64,000 nt of DNA from NCBI RefSeq assembly GCF_021325795.1, contig NZ_JAHPZX010000004.1, forward strand, positions 620,001-684,000, in the 5' to 3' direction. A program made the translations under genes and the position numbers. The notes below the pieces were generated by a model. It made no database searches. It was not told where the DNA came from and worked only from the letters and a program-made list of their open reading frames with translations. Source of the stretch: Bordetella sp. LUAb4. GTDB lineage: Bacteria > Pseudomonadota > Gammaproteobacteria > Burkholderiales > Burkholderiaceae_B. Below are positions 26,538-35,772 of this stretch, in pieces (positions within the stretch are counted from its first letter, which is position 1; the number at the start of each line of letters is the position of its first letter).

Positions 26538-27509
26538 TCAATCTTCGGCGCGGATACCCAATTCGCGCACCAGCTTGCCGTACTTGTCGGCATCGTGCAC
26601 CAGCACTTCGCCGAACTGCTTGGGCGTGGTCTGCAGCAACTGCACACCCATGTCGCCCATTTGCTTCTGCACGTCCGGCAGTGCCAGGATGCGGTTGATT
26701 TCCTTGTTCAGCTTCTCGACCAGGGCCGGATCCATGCCCGCGGGACCGAAAGCGCCGTACCACACGGCCAGTTCATAGCCAGGCACGGTTTCGGCGACGG
26801 TGGGCACCTTGGGCAGCAGCGGCGAACGCTTGTCCTCGGTGACGGCCAGCAGCTTGAGCTTGCCGGAATTCACGTGGGGCAAAGTCTGCGTGCCGGCGCT
26901 GAACAGCAGTTGCGTGCGGTTGGCCACGGTGTCCAGCACCGCGGGCGCGCCGCCGCGATAAGGCACGTGGGTCATCTTGATACCCGTAGCCTTCTCGAAC
27001 ATGGCGGCGCTCAGGTGGTTGGTGGAACCGGCGCCGGCCGACGCGTAGGCCAGCTGGCCCTGATGCGCCTTGGCGTAGTCGATGAATTCCTTCACGTTAT
27101 TCACCGGCAGTTCGGGATTGACCACCATGGTGTTGGTGACCAGGGCCAGCTCGGCGATCGGCGTGAAGTCCTTGACGCCGTCGAAGGGCATCGTGGCGTA
27201 CAGCGCCTGGTTCATGGTGTGGGTGCTCATCGACCCCACCAGCAGCGTATAGCCGTCCGGCTTGGCACGTGCCACATAGGCCGAACCGATGTTGCCCGAG
27301 GCGCCGGAGCGATTCTCGACGATGACGGACTGGCCCAGCGAGGTCGTCAGGTGTTGCGACAGCAGGCGCGCCAGGATGTCGGTGGAGCCGCCCGCGGCCC
27401 ATGGCACCACCAGGGTGATGGGCTTTTCGGGATAGGCGGCGCTGGCCAGCGCCGGCAGGATGGCCAATGCGGCCAGCGTGCCGCGGATGAAACGATGGAA
27501 GGAAGGCAT
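26538..27509 (-). CDS. Bug family tripartite tricarboxylate transporter substrate-binding protein
   Basis: The 323-residue periplasmic receptor has a signal peptide ending near LASA-AYPEKP. Bug hallmarks are YPEKPITLVVPWAAGGSTDILAR and VENRSGASGNIGSAYVA near the N-terminus, and HVPYRGGAPAVLD in the middle. Such receptors are highly amplified in Bordetella and relatives. No TctA/TctB membrane genes are nearby, so it is an orphan receptor. The ligand is unknown; a gamma-glutamyl or carboxylate compound is possible given the upstream enzyme. Confidence 0.95.
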   Translation of the reverse strand: MPSFHRFIRGTLAALAILPALASAAYPEKPITLVVPWAAGGSTDILARLLSQHLTTSLGQSVIVENRSGASGNIGSAYVARAKPDGYTLLVGSMSTHTMNQALYATMPFDGVKDFTPIAELALVTNTMVVNPELPVNNVKEFIDYAKAHQGQLAYASAGAGSTNHLSAAMFEKATGIKMTHVPYRGGAPAVLDTVANRTQLLFSAGTQTLPHVNSGKLKLLAVTEDKRSPLLPKVPTVAETVPGYELAVWYGAFGPAGMDPALVEKLNKEINRILALPDVQKQMGDMGVQLLQTTPKQFGEVLVHDADKYGKLVRELGIRAED

Positions 27510-27596
27510 GAAAATCCCCTGGTCGTGAAAAGCCGGTACGTGTGCCGGCGGAATAATGGCTGTCGGCGCGAAGCCGAAAGCCGAATGCTTGGTGTG

Positions 27597-29435
27597 TTAA
27601 CGCCCCACCGCGTAGCTCTGCATGCCGCGCGGATTGGCGCCCGCGCGCAGCTGCAAGCCACCGCCGGCCTCCGGTTCGCGCGTGCAGGCGCTGATGCGGC
27701 CTTCGGACCAGTCCGCGCCCACCTTCACCTCGTGCCCCGCGGCACGCAGGCCGTCCAGCGTGGCGGCCGGCATGCGGCCTTCCACCGTGATGCGGTTCAG
27801 CGTCGTGGAGCGCGGCCAGAACGAACCCGGGAAATGGTCCACATGCCAGGAAGGCGCGTCGATGGCCTCCTGCAGATTCATCCCATGCAGCGCATGACGC
27901 AGGAAGAACGGCGCCGTCCACTGGTCCTGCTGATCACCGCCCGGCGTGCCGAACGCCATATAGGGTTCGCCGTCGCGCAGGGCCATGCCGGGCGACAGCG
28001 TGGTACTGGGCCGCATCCCGGGCCGTAGCGTGCCGGGCAGGTCGTCGTCCAGCCAGGTCATCTGCAGGCGCGTGGTCAGGGAAAAACCCAGTTCCGGCAC
28101 GGCAGGACTGGACGACAGCCAACCGCCGGACGGCGTCGCCGCGACCATATTGCCGTCGCGGTCGATGACGTCGATATGGCAGGTGTCGCCGACAAAGATT
28201 TCGCGCGCGGCCCATTCCTGCACGGGCGGCAACTGAGCGAAGGTCGGTTCCCCCACGCCGAAGCGGGTATCGGCCTTGGCCAGCGTGCGCACGGCGGCTT
28301 CAAGATCCGGCAAGCGCGGCACGCGGCCCAGCGGATGGCCGGGATTGAGCACCTTGCTAGCCTGCTGGCCGTTGATGAGGGCGGCGCGTGCGCGCGCGTA
28401 TTCGTCCGACAGCAGGCCAGCCACCGGCACGTCTACTGCATTGGGATCGCCGTACCAGGCCAGGCGATCGGCGAAAGCCAGCTTGGCGGCCTCGGCGACG
28501 CGATGCACGAACTCAGTGGAATCGGGTGCCACGCTATCGAGACCCAGATGGCGCGCCATGGCCAGTTGCTGCAACAGCACCGTGCCCTGCGACCAGGGGC
28601 CGCACTTGGCCACGGTATAGCGGCCGATGTCGGTGGTCAGCGGCGTTTCGTAGGTGGCACGCCAGTCGGCCAGGTCTTCCAGGCGCAGCAAGCCCGTGTT
28701 GCGTTCGCCCGTGGTGTCGCGGATAGCGGTATTGCGGTAATAGTTGTCGATGGCCTGCGCCACGAAGCCCCGATACCAGATGTCGTGCGCCGCATCGATG
28801 CGAGCGCGGCGGTCGCTGGCGCGGCTGGCCTCTTCCAGCACGCGGGTATAGGTGGCGGCGATGCCGGGCGTGCGGAACAGGCGATCCGGATGCGGCACCT
28901 TGCCGTCGGGCATCCACACGGCGGCGGAGCTGGACCATTCCTGGCGGAACAGGTCCTGGACCGCGAAGATGGCTTGCGGAATGCGCGGCACCAGGGGAAA
29001 GCCATTGCGCGCGTAGTCGATGGCGGGACGCAGGACGTCGGCCAGTTCCCACGTACCGTGATCGCGCAGCAGGGTCAGCCATGCGCCGAAGGCGCCCGGC
29101 ACGGTGGCCGGCAGCAGTCCGATGCCCGGCACCATGTCCAGGCCCATGGCGCGGAAATAGGCGGGCGTGGCCAGGGCGGGCGCGCTGCCCTGGCCGCACA
29201 GCGACTGCATGCGCTTGTCGCGTTCGCTCCAGAACAGGATGGGCACTTCGCCGCCCGGGCCGTTCAGATGCGGCTCGACGACCTGCAGCATGAAACCGCC
29301 CGCGGCCGCCGCGTCGTAGGCGTTGCCGCCACGTTCCAGCACACTCATGGCGACCTGGCTGGCCAGCCAGTGCGTGGATGAGACCACGCCAAAGGTGCCG
29401 CGGATTTCAGGACGAGTGGTGAAAGTTGGAGACAT
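27597..29435 (-). CDS. Gamma-glutamyltransferase-like Ntn hydrolase
   Basis: The 612-residue protein is of the gamma-glutamyltransferase family, whose members self-cleave before a catalytic threonine. That threonine is Thr418 in GDTCHIDVIDRDGN. N-terminal family features are STHWLASQVAMSVLERGGNA and GGEVPILFW; the C-terminal segment has GTPGGDQQDQW. No signal peptide is visible, so it is probably cytoplasmic, unlike E. coli Ggt. It lies 87 bp upstream of the Bug receptor gene and diverges from a LysR gene that probably regulates it. The exact substrate (gamma-glutamyl peptide or acylated compound) is unknown. Confidence 0.9.
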   Translation of the reverse strand: MSPTFTTRPEIRGTFGVVSSTHWLASQVAMSVLERGGNAYDAAAAGGFMLQVVEPHLNGPGGEVPILFWSERDKRMQSLCGQGSAPALATPAYFRAMGLDMVPGIGLLPATVPGAFGAWLTLLRDHGTWELADVLRPAIDYARNGFPLVPRIPQAIFAVQDLFRQEWSSSAAVWMPDGKVPHPDRLFRTPGIAATYTRVLEEASRASDRRARIDAAHDIWYRGFVAQAIDNYYRNTAIRDTTGERNTGLLRLEDLADWRATYETPLTTDIGRYTVAKCGPWSQGTVLLQQLAMARHLGLDSVAPDSTEFVHRVAEAAKLAFADRLAWYGDPNAVDVPVAGLLSDEYARARAALINGQQASKVLNPGHPLGRVPRLPDLEAAVRTLAKADTRFGVGEPTFAQLPPVQEWAAREIFVGDTCHIDVIDRDGNMVAATPSGGWLSSSPAVPELGFSLTTRLQMTWLDDDLPGTLRPGMRPSTTLSPGMALRDGEPYMAFGTPGGDQQDQWTAPFFLRHALHGMNLQEAIDAPSWHVDHFPGSFWPRSTTLNRITVEGRMPAATLDGLRAAGHEVKVGADWSEGRISACTREPEAGGGLQLRAGANPRGMQSYAVGR

Positions 29436-29486
29436 GACAGCCGCGCGAAGATGACGGGAATGCCGAAAGTATAGGTCGGGCGAAAT

Positions 29487-29501
29487 AACCCGTTACGGGT
29501 T
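29487..29501. promoter_or_regulatory. Palindromic operator candidate between the GGT-like and LysR genes
   Basis: A perfect inverted repeat, AACCCG-TTA-CGGGTT, lies in the divergent gap. It is followed immediately by a TATAAT sequence (29505-29510) and a second palindrome ATGCCGGCAT (29509-29518). The layout fits a LysR binding site overlapping a promoter. Confidence 0.5.
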
Positions 29502-29662
29502 TTTTATAATGCCGGCATAAACAGATGGTTATGTCATCTAGTATGGCCCCCCTCCCGTTGGCGGACGGGCCCTCTTTCGAACACTTGGACTTTTCCAATT
29601 GCCCGGCATTCCTGCGCACACCTGGCCTTCCCGGACACCCTGACGAGAATAGCAACGCTGCC

Positions 29663-30658
29663 ATGCCCACACTTCCCTCACAGACTGCCTCCGCCGCGCG
29701 CCTGGTCTCGCGCCTCAAGCTGCGCCATCTGGCGCTGCTGATACACATCGCCGAACGCGAATCGCTGACCCGCGTCGCCGAGGAAATGGGTATCAGCCAA
29801 CCGGCGGCCACCAAGGCGCTGGGCGAGATCGAGGCCGTCTTCGGCGCACAGCTGTTCCTGCGCACACCGCGGGGCCTGCGTCCGACGCCATTGGGTGAGC
29901 GGGCCATCGTGCGCGCGCGCCACATGCTGCAAGACGTTGACCGCTGGGCCGACGAGATGGAAGCGGTGCGGGGCGGCCATAGTGCCCACCTGCACGTCGG
30001 TGCCGTGCCCTATATCTCGGCGCGCGTGCTGGTGCCGCTGGTGGAGCGCCTATACGAGCGCCATCACATCACCATCAGCCTGCAGCGCGCCACCACGGAC
30101 CAATTGCTGGATCGCCTGCGTGCCCACGAACTCGATTGCGTGATCGGCCGCGCGGCCGTGATGAAAGGCATGGACGAATTGCAGCACGAGGTGCTGTATC
30201 CGCAACGCCCTGCCCTGATCACCAATCGCCGGCTGGCACAGGCCATGGCACACCGCACGCCCGATTGGGCGGCGCTGGCGGAAATGAACTGGATCCTGCC
30301 GTCACCGCTGACGCCCATCGGCAATATGGTCAGTGAATTGTTTGCCCGCGCGGGCGCGCGGCCGCCGGCGCCGATGATAGAAACCTATTCCATGGACGTG
30401 ATTGCCAGCCTGATGGCGCATCACGACAGCCTGTTGTCCATCGTGCCCGAGGAAATCGCCATGGACTTGAGCCGCGACGGCAACATCACCATCGTGCCGT
30501 GGACGTTTGACTGGACCCTGCCGCCGGTCAGCCTGATACGCCGCCGGCGCGAGTTCACGCTACAGGCCGAGGAATCGTTGATAAGCATCCTGCGCGAAGT
30601 CTGCGCGGAAGCGGTGGGCCAGGCGGATCAGGTATCTCCACAAACGGTAAGCGATTGA
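29663..30658 (+). CDS. LysR-type transcriptional regulator
   Basis: The 331-residue regulator has an N-terminal helix-turn-helix (LKLRHLALLIHIAERESLTR, then MGISQPAATKALGEIE) and a LysR effector-binding domain (LHVGAVPYISARVLVPLVERL onward). The sequence is nearest to the GbpR/CbdR-like group. The frame is open from ATG 29525, but 29663 gives the usual LysR length and a normal N-terminus. It diverges from the GGT-like gene, the likely target. The co-inducer is unknown. Confidence 0.9.
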   Translation: MPTLPSQTASAARLVSRLKLRHLALLIHIAERESLTRVAEEMGISQPAATKALGEIEAVFGAQLFLRTPRGLRPTPLGERAIVRARHMLQDVDRWADEMEAVRGGHSAHLHVGAVPYISARVLVPLVERLYERHHITISLQRATTDQLLDRLRAHELDCVIGRAAVMKGMDELQHEVLYPQRPALITNRRLAQAMAHRTPDWAALAEMNWILPSPLTPIGNMVSELFARAGARPPAPMIETYSMDVIASLMAHHDSLLSIVPEEIAMDLSRDGNITIVPWTFDWTLPPVSLIRRRREFTLQAEESLISILREVCAEAVGQADQVSPQTVSD

Positions 30659-30846
30659 AAACGCGCGGAGCCGTTAGTCGCGGGACATGCTCTTCGCTCC
30701 CCGGCAGCGGACCAGCCGTCGCCAAGCTGACAGTACGATTCATCACGTTTGCAAAGAACGCATGCAGTTCATGGACTGGCGCCTGCGTATTCTCGCCACC
30801 ACCCGAGCCAGCAGGCCGGGCCAGGTAATCCGCTAGGAGAATATTC

Positions 30847-31374
30847 ATGAATTCACGCATCGCGCTGCAAGCCGCCCTTTGGACCGCCGCCGCCCTGGCC
30901 GGCGCACCGGTTTTTGCCCAGACCGCCACCGGTCCGGCCAATCCCGCCGCGCCGGCCGCCATGACCACCGCGCCCGCCAACGCCAAGACCGCCGCGCCGC
31001 GCAAGGCCAATGATCGTGTTGAAAAGCACATCAAGAGCCTGCATGACCAGCTCAAGATCACGGCCGCCCAGGAAGCCCAATGGGAACCGGTGGCGCAAAC
31101 GATGCGTGACAACGCCGACCAGATCGACACGCTGGTGGAGAAGCGCAACGCCGCCACGACGATGACGGCGCTGGACGACCTGAATTCCTATGCGGACTTC
31201 ACTCAAGCCAATTCGGATGGCGTGAAGAAGCTGGCGGCGGTGTTCACGCCCCTCTACAACAATATGTCCGACGAGCAGAAGAAGAACGCGGACAAGATCT
31301 TCAGCCAGGGCGAGAACCGCCGCGTGGTCCACAACAAGAAGCCCGAGAAGGCGAAGACGCCGGCCAAGGGCTGA
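30847..31374 (+). CDS. Periplasmic Spy/CpxP-like LTXXQ motif protein
   Basis: The 175-residue protein has a signal peptide (cleavage near VFA-QTATG), then an Ala/Pro-rich linker. A helical region contains HIKSLHDQLKITAAQEAQW and later YNNMSDEQKKNADKIF, corresponding to the two LTxxQ-like motifs of Spy/CpxP family periplasmic chaperones. The C-terminus is basic (KKPEKAKTPAKG). A GGAG site precedes the start. A periplasmic stress role is inferred from the family only. Confidence 0.85.
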   Translation: MNSRIALQAALWTAAALAGAPVFAQTATGPANPAAPAAMTTAPANAKTAAPRKANDRVEKHIKSLHDQLKITAAQEAQWEPVAQTMRDNADQIDTLVEKRNAATTMTALDDLNSYADFTQANSDGVKKLAAVFTPLYNNMSDEQKKNADKIFSQGENRRVVHNKKPEKAKTPAKG

Positions 31375-31557
31375 TCGTTTGGACGTTTGCCGGTGCTCGC
31401 GGCACCAGCGATGTCTTCTCGATCCTGTGGCCCGGCGTTTCTGCCCAGTGGGCAGGCCGGTTGCGCGGAAGCTGCCACGCCGCAGCGCCATTCACGCCCG
31501 ACACCGGGACTCAAGGCCTGGACACAGGACGGCAATCCCAGAAAAAGGACTCAAAAT

Positions 31558-31857
31558 ATGAAACGAACTACCCTGACGATCCTGGCAAGCTTGGCCACCC
31601 TGGCCGCGGCCAGTGCCGCCCACGCCGAGGTCAGCGTCAATCTTGGCATCGGTGTGCCCGCGTATGGCTATGCCCCTCCGCCCGTCATCGTCGCGCCCGC
31701 GCCCGTCTACCGCGCGCCGCCGCCGGTGATCTATCGCGGCGGCGGCAACTGGGGCCACGACCACTACCGTCGCCCGCCCCCGCCGCCGCCGCGTCATTAC
31801 GATCACCACGATCATCATGATGACCACCACGATCATCACGACAATCACCATCATTGA
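31558..31857 (+). CDS. Small secreted histidine-rich protein
   Basis: The 99-residue protein has a signal peptide (cleavage near AHA-EVSVN). A Pro/Tyr/Val-rich middle has repeated PAP and PPP motifs, and the C-terminus (from about residue 80) is dominated by His-His-Asp clusters ending in HHH. AAGGA precedes the start. The tail could bind nickel, zinc or copper in the periplasm; this is inferred from composition. Its stop codon overlaps the start of the truncated ART-like fragment. Confidence 0.82.
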   Translation: MKRTTLTILASLATLAAASAAHAEVSVNLGIGVPAYGYAPPPVIVAPAPVYRAPPPVIYRGGGNWGHDHYRRPPPPPPRHYDHHDHHDDHHDHHDNHHH

Positions 31858-32252
31858 TGGAAATGCCGATCGTCGTAATCGGCGACGGCATGGACAAACA
31901 GAAAACAAACCCGATGATGAATTACCACCCGACCGTAGGACGCACCATGGTCCATACTCCCGACGAAGGCGAAATGGCATTCAAACGCCTTAATATTCGC
32001 GCTTTGCTTTGCCGGGCCGAGGACGAAGATTATGTGCGGAAAACCTTGCAGAGCTTGTCGAAGACGCTTAATCGGGAGATCAAGGTTGCCATCAACACGT
32101 TTGAGTCCTTTGAACCACATCTGAAGGAACAGGACAAACTGACTGCTTGCAACGCAGAAGGACAGATGCAGCGACAGCGGGTCTTGGAAAAATTGACGGG
32201 TTTCGCATTCCCTGACTACCCCGCCTGGGGGCCTGTAAAGGGTCGCGAATAG
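31857..32252 (+). pseudogene. 5'-truncated copy of the ART-like effector family (copy 1)
   Basis: The 131-residue open frame matches only the C-terminal part of the proteins at 34249, 35773 and 37830. It begins exactly at PIVVIGDGMD, keeps the glutamate strand EMAFKRLNIRALLC and ends with the shared FPDYPAW region. The HGTN half of the domain is missing. The frame starts within the stop codon of the His-rich gene (TGATG), so the break lies flush with that gene. It is most simply a deletion relic, although it could still be translated by coupling. Confidence 0.8.
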
Positions 32253-32283
32253 CGCCGACGGGCATGAAGCCAGGGGACTTTTT

Positions 32284-32952
32284 CTACAAAACCCTGGCCA
32301 GCGCGAAGCCATCCCAGCCTTTTTCCCCCACGGTTTGCAGGGCAGTCGCGGACAGTCGACGGTCCGCGCCCATCTGCTCGAAAAACTCGAAGACGCCGCG
32401 TACATCGGCATCCTCGCGCGCGGTGGGATCGACGATGCGACCCGCGCGAATGATGTTGTCACCCACGATCACGGTGCCCGGTCGGGATAGAGCCAGGACG
32501 CCTTCCAGATAAATCGGATTCGATGCCTTGTCGGCATCGATGAAAGCGAAATCGATAGGGTCGCCCCCCTCCTCGCGCAGGCGCGCCAGCGATACGCGAG
32601 CGTCGCCCACGAGGATCCGCACGCGGTCGGCCAGGCCCGCCTTGGCGATGTTGTCGGCCGCCACGCGGGCATGGTCGGCATTGGCTTCCAGGGTCACCAG
32701 CTCGCCGCCCGCGGGCAGCACGCGCGCCAGGCAGATGGCGCTGTAGCCGCCCAATGTGCCTATTTCCAACATGCGGCGGGCGCCGCACATCTGCGCGAAA
32801 AGCTGCAGCATACGGGCCTGATTGGGCGCTACCTCCTGCGCCGGCAGACCGGCTGCGCGCGAGGCCGCCAGGGTCTTTTCCAAGGTCCGATCCGACAGTC
32901 CTAGCGTGCGTTCGAAATATTGATCAACGGCGATCCAGCGGGCTTCATCCAT
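32284..32952 (-). CDS. Class I SAM-dependent O-methyltransferase (CCoAOMT-like)
   Basis: The 222-residue methyltransferase has the SAM motif MLEIGTLGGYSAICLAR (about 66-82), the acidic second motif VTLEAN, and FAFIDADKASN with the metal-binding aspartates of the caffeoyl-CoA type. VGDNIIRAGRI follows. The start at 32952 has AGAG upstream; the frame is open to 33003. The acceptor is unknown; catechol-type substrates are common in the family. It sits between two copies of the ART-like family. Confidence 0.93.
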   Translation of the reverse strand: MDEARWIAVDQYFERTLGLSDRTLEKTLAASRAAGLPAQEVAPNQARMLQLFAQMCGARRMLEIGTLGGYSAICLARVLPAGGELVTLEANADHARVAADNIAKAGLADRVRILVGDARVSLARLREEGGDPIDFAFIDADKASNPIYLEGVLALSRPGTVIVGDNIIRAGRIVDPTAREDADVRGVFEFFEQMGADRRLSATALQTVGEKGWDGFALARVL

Positions 32953-33142
32953 GGTGGATTCTCTGCTTTGAGTGATAAAAAAACTGGCGGCTCTAGTCAG
33001 CATTCAGGAAGTGGTTTGGCTGCTGCCTTCACCTGTTTGATGCCCAGACCTGTCGATTGGGATACTAAAACCGTCGCCGCTGTCATGAACAGGCAGTAAT
33101 TTTGCTGCTATCGTTAGCTTTTTTCACCGATAACCCGGCAAG

Positions 33143-33187
33143 GATTCTCGATCGAAAAAAGAGAATCGGAAATTCCCCATGGGAATT
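33143..33187. promoter_or_regulatory. Two adjacent inverted repeats upstream of a LysR gene
   Basis: The 360-bp region 32953-33312 between the methyltransferase and LysR genes is AT-richer. It contains GATTCTC/GAGAATC (33143-33149 and 33161-33167) and AATTCCC/GGGAATT (33171-33177 and 33181-33187). Both have perfect 7-bp arms. They lie 126 bp or more upstream of the LysR start and may be operators for the divergent pair. Nothing else was recognised in the gap. Confidence 0.45.
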
Positions 33188-33312
33188 CCCGGCTTGCAGG
33201 ACGTATCGCTATTGAATTGAAGGAACGCTGGAACGTCGAACGCCTTGACGAACCAGGTCTAGCCGCCAGCAGCGATGACCTCGCAAATATCCACGTCCGC
33301 GCCAACACTCAT

Positions 33313-34179
33313 ATGCGTAACCTGCCTCCCCTATCCGCCCTGCGCGCCTTCGAGGCCATTGCCCGCAATGGCTCGGTCACGCGGGCGGCGGCCGAACTGC
33401 ATCGCACGCACGGGGCACTCAGCCGGCAGTTGCGCCTGCTGCAGGAACACGTCGGCGCTCCCTTGTTCGACAAGGCCGGCACCGGGCTGCAGTTGAACGA
33501 TGCGGGCCGGGCGCTGTACGACCTGGCGCGCCACAGCTTCGACGAACTGGAAAGCGGCTATGCCCGCGTGCTGCGCCAGGCGCGCGATCCCGGCCTGCAC
33601 GTCGCCTGCAGCGCGACCTTCGCCATGCGTTGGCTGGTACCTAATCTGGAACGTTTCTATCGCGCCTGCCCCGACGTGCGTTTGCGCCTGTCCATGACTT
33701 CCGCGCGGCAGATGCGCAGTGAGGACGCCGACGTGTTGATCGCCTGGGATCTGTCGGCCTACACGCCCACCGACCGTGAGCGCGCCGTCAAGTTGTCCGG
33801 CGTCGCGTTCGGCCCGGTGCATGCCCCCAGCTACAAGCCGGCCCGCGGCCAACGTGTGCGCATTGCGCACGACTACACGGGTCGGGCCTGGGAGCAGTGG
33901 CAGGCGCGTGACCAACGGCCGCTATCGTTCGCGCGCGAGCTGACCTTTCCGCACACGCATCTATGCATCGAAGCCGCCATGGCGGGGTTGGGGGTAGCAA
34001 TGGTGGAACAGCGCCTGGTGCGACGGGAGTTGGAAGAAGGCACCTTGCTTGCACCACGCGGCTTCGTTGCATTTGACGATTTCATGATGGCCCTGCCCGC
34101 GCCCGGCCGCCCTCTGTCGCGCGAGGGCCAGGCGCTGGTGGACTGGCTACGCTTGGCGCTGGCGGAAACGGCCGGATAG
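33313..34179 (+). CDS. LysR-type transcriptional regulator, GcvA-like
   Basis: The 288-residue regulator opens with LPPLSALRAFEAIARNGSVTRAAAELHRTHGALSRQ split across helix and turn, typical of the GcvA/AmpR branch. The effector domain has GLHVACSATFAMRWLVPNLE and later HTHLCIEAAMAGLGVAMVEQ. Start 33313 gives the standard length; the frame is open from 33217. It diverges from the O-methyltransferase gene, its most likely target. Confidence 0.92.
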   Translation: MRNLPPLSALRAFEAIARNGSVTRAAAELHRTHGALSRQLRLLQEHVGAPLFDKAGTGLQLNDAGRALYDLARHSFDELESGYARVLRQARDPGLHVACSATFAMRWLVPNLERFYRACPDVRLRLSMTSARQMRSEDADVLIAWDLSAYTPTDRERAVKLSGVAFGPVHAPSYKPARGQRVRIAHDYTGRAWEQWQARDQRPLSFARELTFPHTHLCIEAAMAGLGVAMVEQRLVRRELEEGTLLAPRGFVAFDDFMMALPAPGRPLSREGQALVDWLRLALAETAG

Positions 34180-34248
34180 CGCAGTGCGCATGGAACCTGT
34201 CCTGCGAACTTAACACCTATCGGGGTTAATCGCTCAAGGACACAAAAT

Positions 34249-35550
34249 ATGCCTTTTCCCCCAGTCACCCCGGGCGGACCTCCCGCGCAACTCACAGAGT
34301 TCGAGCGCGCATTTCTCGAGGCCATGCCAGACTTCGAGCGCGCCTATCTCGAGGCCATTCGTGAGGCGACCATCGCACTCGGGGGCTACGGCGCAGCCGC
34401 TGCCCGGACGTCCAGGCCGCCGCGCGCGGCATCGCCCGGTGGAACCGGCGCCGCGCCGTCAGCACTGCCGCGCGTTGACTCCGTGAGGCCTTCATCGCCA
34501 CGCGCGACCGCGGATCGGTCAGGCCCAAGCCTCGCGGAGCCGTCTCCGGCCACGTCCGCCGAAGCGCCACGGATTGCCATACGGAGCCACGAGAATGGGT
34601 CGTCAGAGGATGGACCACGCATTTCGTTCGAAGTATTGAAGAAGATCAAGAGCGAAGAGAAATTCTGCACACGGATAATGAAAAATCCGTCGCCATACGG
34701 CTCGCAATACTACGAGCAAAAACACATCAACAAATGGAATGGCAGACTCGTATCCGAGTACGAAGCGCACATGGCAGCCAGCAAATCGGCTTGGCTGAAC
34801 GTAGTTCCCGAAAAAATCTCCATCCAAAATCTCGCCTTGCACGGAACGAATTTCGATGTCGCCCTGCTCGCCATGAAGATGCGAGTTCAGCCGCCTGACG
34901 GTGGAGCAGAACATCCGGGCGGTGCTGGAGTTGCAGGTGGAGGGCAGCTATTACCAGTGGGCAATTTGCTGAAACGTGGTGGGACGTTGGTGACAGGGGA
35001 AAGCGGCGCCAGACTGCTGAATCTGCGGCGAGTGAGCACCGTAAGCGTCAGCGGGGGGCTGAATATTGAAAAAGTGTTCCGTACCGCCCAGGAATATGCG
35101 TGGTCAGCGGCACATGGCCGCGTAAGAGTCAACAACGGTCGATCATCCCAAACACCTATCGTCGTTATTGGCGACGGCATGGACACAAAAAAACTGCGGT
35201 ACCACTCCACCCTTTCTCCAGACGTAGGACTCCTTCCTGGCAGTGAGATCGGAGGTGAAGTCGCTTACAAACGCCTCAATATTCGAGGGCTGCTCTGCCA
35301 AGAGTCAGACCTGGATTACGTTCTACAAGTATTGAAAGAAGAGAAACTCAACGTGACCGTCAACACCTACGAGTCCTTCCGCGAACAGGTAGAGCAGAAA
35401 CCACTTCTTGCATATATGGGTGCCGAGGGAACGCCACAACGACGGCAGCTCTTGGAAAAACTGATGGGAGTTCCGTTACCTGACTATCCGGATTACTCCG
35501 AGGCCGATTGGAGGAAGTCCACTTTAAGTGAGGACGGGGATGACTTCTAG
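34249..35550 (+). CDS. Unnamed ART-like effector family protein (copy 2, full length)
   Basis: The 433-residue protein is of a family I do not recognise by name. Residues 1-120 are Pro/Ser/Ala-rich and disordered, with a tandem FERAFLEAMPD/FERAYLEAIRE repeat. Residues 123-195 carry PRISFEVLK, NPSPYGS and AWLN..P blocks shared with copy 3. The C-terminal domain has HGTN (His198), LLPVGNLLKRGG, QEYAWS (Tyr283), PIVVIGDGMD (303-312) and GGEVAYKRLNIRGLLC (Glu337). That order resembles the His-Tyr-Glu core of PARP or diphtheria-toxin ADP-ribosyltransferases. There is no signal peptide. The gene is visibly AT-richer than its neighbours. A secreted effector is a hypothesis. Confidence 0.7.
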   Translation: MPFPPVTPGGPPAQLTEFERAFLEAMPDFERAYLEAIREATIALGGYGAAAARTSRPPRAASPGGTGAAPSALPRVDSVRPSSPRATADRSGPSLAEPSPATSAEAPRIAIRSHENGSSEDGPRISFEVLKKIKSEEKFCTRIMKNPSPYGSQYYEQKHINKWNGRLVSEYEAHMAASKSAWLNVVPEKISIQNLALHGTNFDVALLAMKMRVQPPDGGAEHPGGAGVAGGGQLLPVGNLLKRGGTLVTGESGARLLNLRRVSTVSVSGGLNIEKVFRTAQEYAWSAAHGRVRVNNGRSSQTPIVVIGDGMDTKKLRYHSTLSPDVGLLPGSEIGGEVAYKRLNIRGLLCQESDLDYVLQVLKEEKLNVTVNTYESFREQVEQKPLLAYMGAEGTPQRRQLLEKLMGVPLPDYPDYSEADWRKSTLSEDGDDF

Positions 35551-35725
35551 CAAGCGCGTAGAAACCCATTCGGCGATTTCCGCACCCACTCCCGCCTCTA
35601 TGATCGAAAACGCATCGCGTAATTAAGATCGCCCGCAGCGGCAATGGCCCGGCAGCGGCTTGAATCGCCAGCCGCGCCATTTGATCAAACGTTACCGACG
35701 ATAGCCTGCGCGGCGGTCGCAGCAT

Positions 35726-35742
35726 CGGGCGGGTCCCGCCCG
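35726..35742. other. GC-rich hairpin upstream of ART-like copy 3
   Basis: CGGGCGG-GTC-CCGCCCG forms a perfect 7-bp stem with a 3-base loop, 30 bp before the copy 3 start. It has no following T-run, so it is not a standard terminator. It could affect transcription or translation of copy 3. Confidence 0.4.
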
Positions 35743-35772
35743 TAATACCGCGAAAATCACGAAAGTATTCAC

